Source of the DNA: a bacterium
GTDB lineage: Bacteria > Krumholzibacteriota > Krumholzibacteriia > LZORAL124-64-63
Assembly: GCA_030591105.1 (NCBI GenBank)
Contig: JAUVBS010000183.1
Location: 1-5,180, forward strand
Direction of reading: 5' to 3'
Length of the DNA stretch: 5,180 bases
In this document: piece by piece, positions 4,988 to 5,180 of the stretch
Numbering within the stretch: position 1 is the first letter of the stretch
Layout of the letters: each line of letters starts with the position of its first letter
The notes under the pieces: generated by a model
What the model saw: the letters and a program-made list of their open reading frames with translations, nothing else
Database searches by the model: none
Told to the model about the DNA's origin: nothing
Translations under genes and position numbers: made by a program

Positions 4988-5180
4988 ATGAAGAGATTAT
5001 CACTGACCATATTGCTGCTGACATTTCTGCTATCCGGTATCGCGCTGGCCCAGAATGACAGCGGCTTCGGCCTCGGTGTCATGTTTGGTGAGCCGACCGG
5101 CGTATCCATGAAGGGCTGGCTGAGTTCCTCGACTTCTCTCAACGCCGGCGTTGCTTGGTCCTTCCAGGGCGATTCGGAAA
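4988..5180 (+). CDS. Secreted protein, probable outer-membrane beta-barrel, N-terminal part
   Basis: The ATG at 4988, preceded by a good ribosome binding site, opens a frame that remains open to the right edge, giving 64 complete codons. The first 21 residues are a typical Sec signal peptide: MKR, a leucine-rich core, then ALA|Q as the cleavage site. The mature part begins with a glycine-rich, alternating pattern (GFGLGVMFGEPTG, then VSMKGWL and NAGVAWSFQG) that fits the first amphipathic beta strands of a small outer-membrane barrel of the kind often annotated as hypothetical. There is no lipobox cysteine. The gene is divergent from the Trm112 gene and does not belong to the cytochrome operon. 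Identification as a secreted protein is strong; the barrel fold is inferred from pattern only, and the rest of the gene is outside the window. Confidence 0.75.
   Translation, partial: MKRLSLTILLLTFLLSGIALAQNDSGFGLGVMFGEPTGVSMKGWLSSSTSLNAGVAWSFQGDSE

Noticed and set aside
1..5180. CRISPR array, tRNA, rRNA, insertion sequence or attachment site
   Set aside because: No spaced direct repeats, cloverleaf arms, transposase frame or terminal inverted repeats were seen on either strand.

Overview
The window is GC-rich bacterial DNA from a Gram-negative organism: it encodes a Tat-exported iron-sulfur protein, a Sec-exported multiheme cytochrome c and a Sec-exported protein that looks like an outer-membrane beta-barrel. 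Heavy use of class III-type multihaem cytochromes together with a HybA/HybB-type membrane module points to an anaerobic or facultative respirer, such as a Deltaproteobacteria-like lineage or an uncultured FCB-group phylum. This taxonomic placement is inference only; there is no marker gene that fixes it.

Layout. Positions 2-877 (+) hold the 3' part of a tetratricopeptide-repeat protein whose beginning lies outside the window. It converges, with a 42-bp gap, on a compact three-gene operon on the minus strand, read from 4310 down to 920. In order of transcription the operon encodes a HybA/HmcB-like periplasmic ferredoxin with four [4Fe-4S] sites (4310-3375), a HybB/NrfD-family ten-helix quinone-interacting membrane protein (3378-2074), and a 13-haem periplasmic cytochrome c (2077-920). 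Both internal junctions are 4-bp GTGA overlaps with a GTG start, which suggests translational coupling and fixed stoichiometry. Upstream, on the same strand, is a small Trm112-family protein (4715-4491), separated from the operon by a strikingly AT-rich spacer. A divergent spacer (4716-4987) with an 8-bp tandem repeat and a 12-bp C6G6 palindrome leads to a plus-strand gene for a secreted, probably outer-membrane protein that runs off the right edge (4988-5180).

How the genes work together. The three operon products form the core of a quinone/periplasm electron-transfer complex: HybB-like protein exchanges electrons with the menaquinone pool, the ferredoxin relays them through four clusters, and the 13-haem cytochrome connects to a periplasmic partner. 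The set corresponds to the HmcA, HmcB and HmcC parts of the Desulfovibrio Hmc complex, but in the order B-C-A and without HmcD-F, a hydrogenase, a molybdopterin enzyme or a nitrite reductase beside it. Its electron donor or acceptor is therefore not identified here. This orphan oxidoreductase module is the most interesting item in the window.
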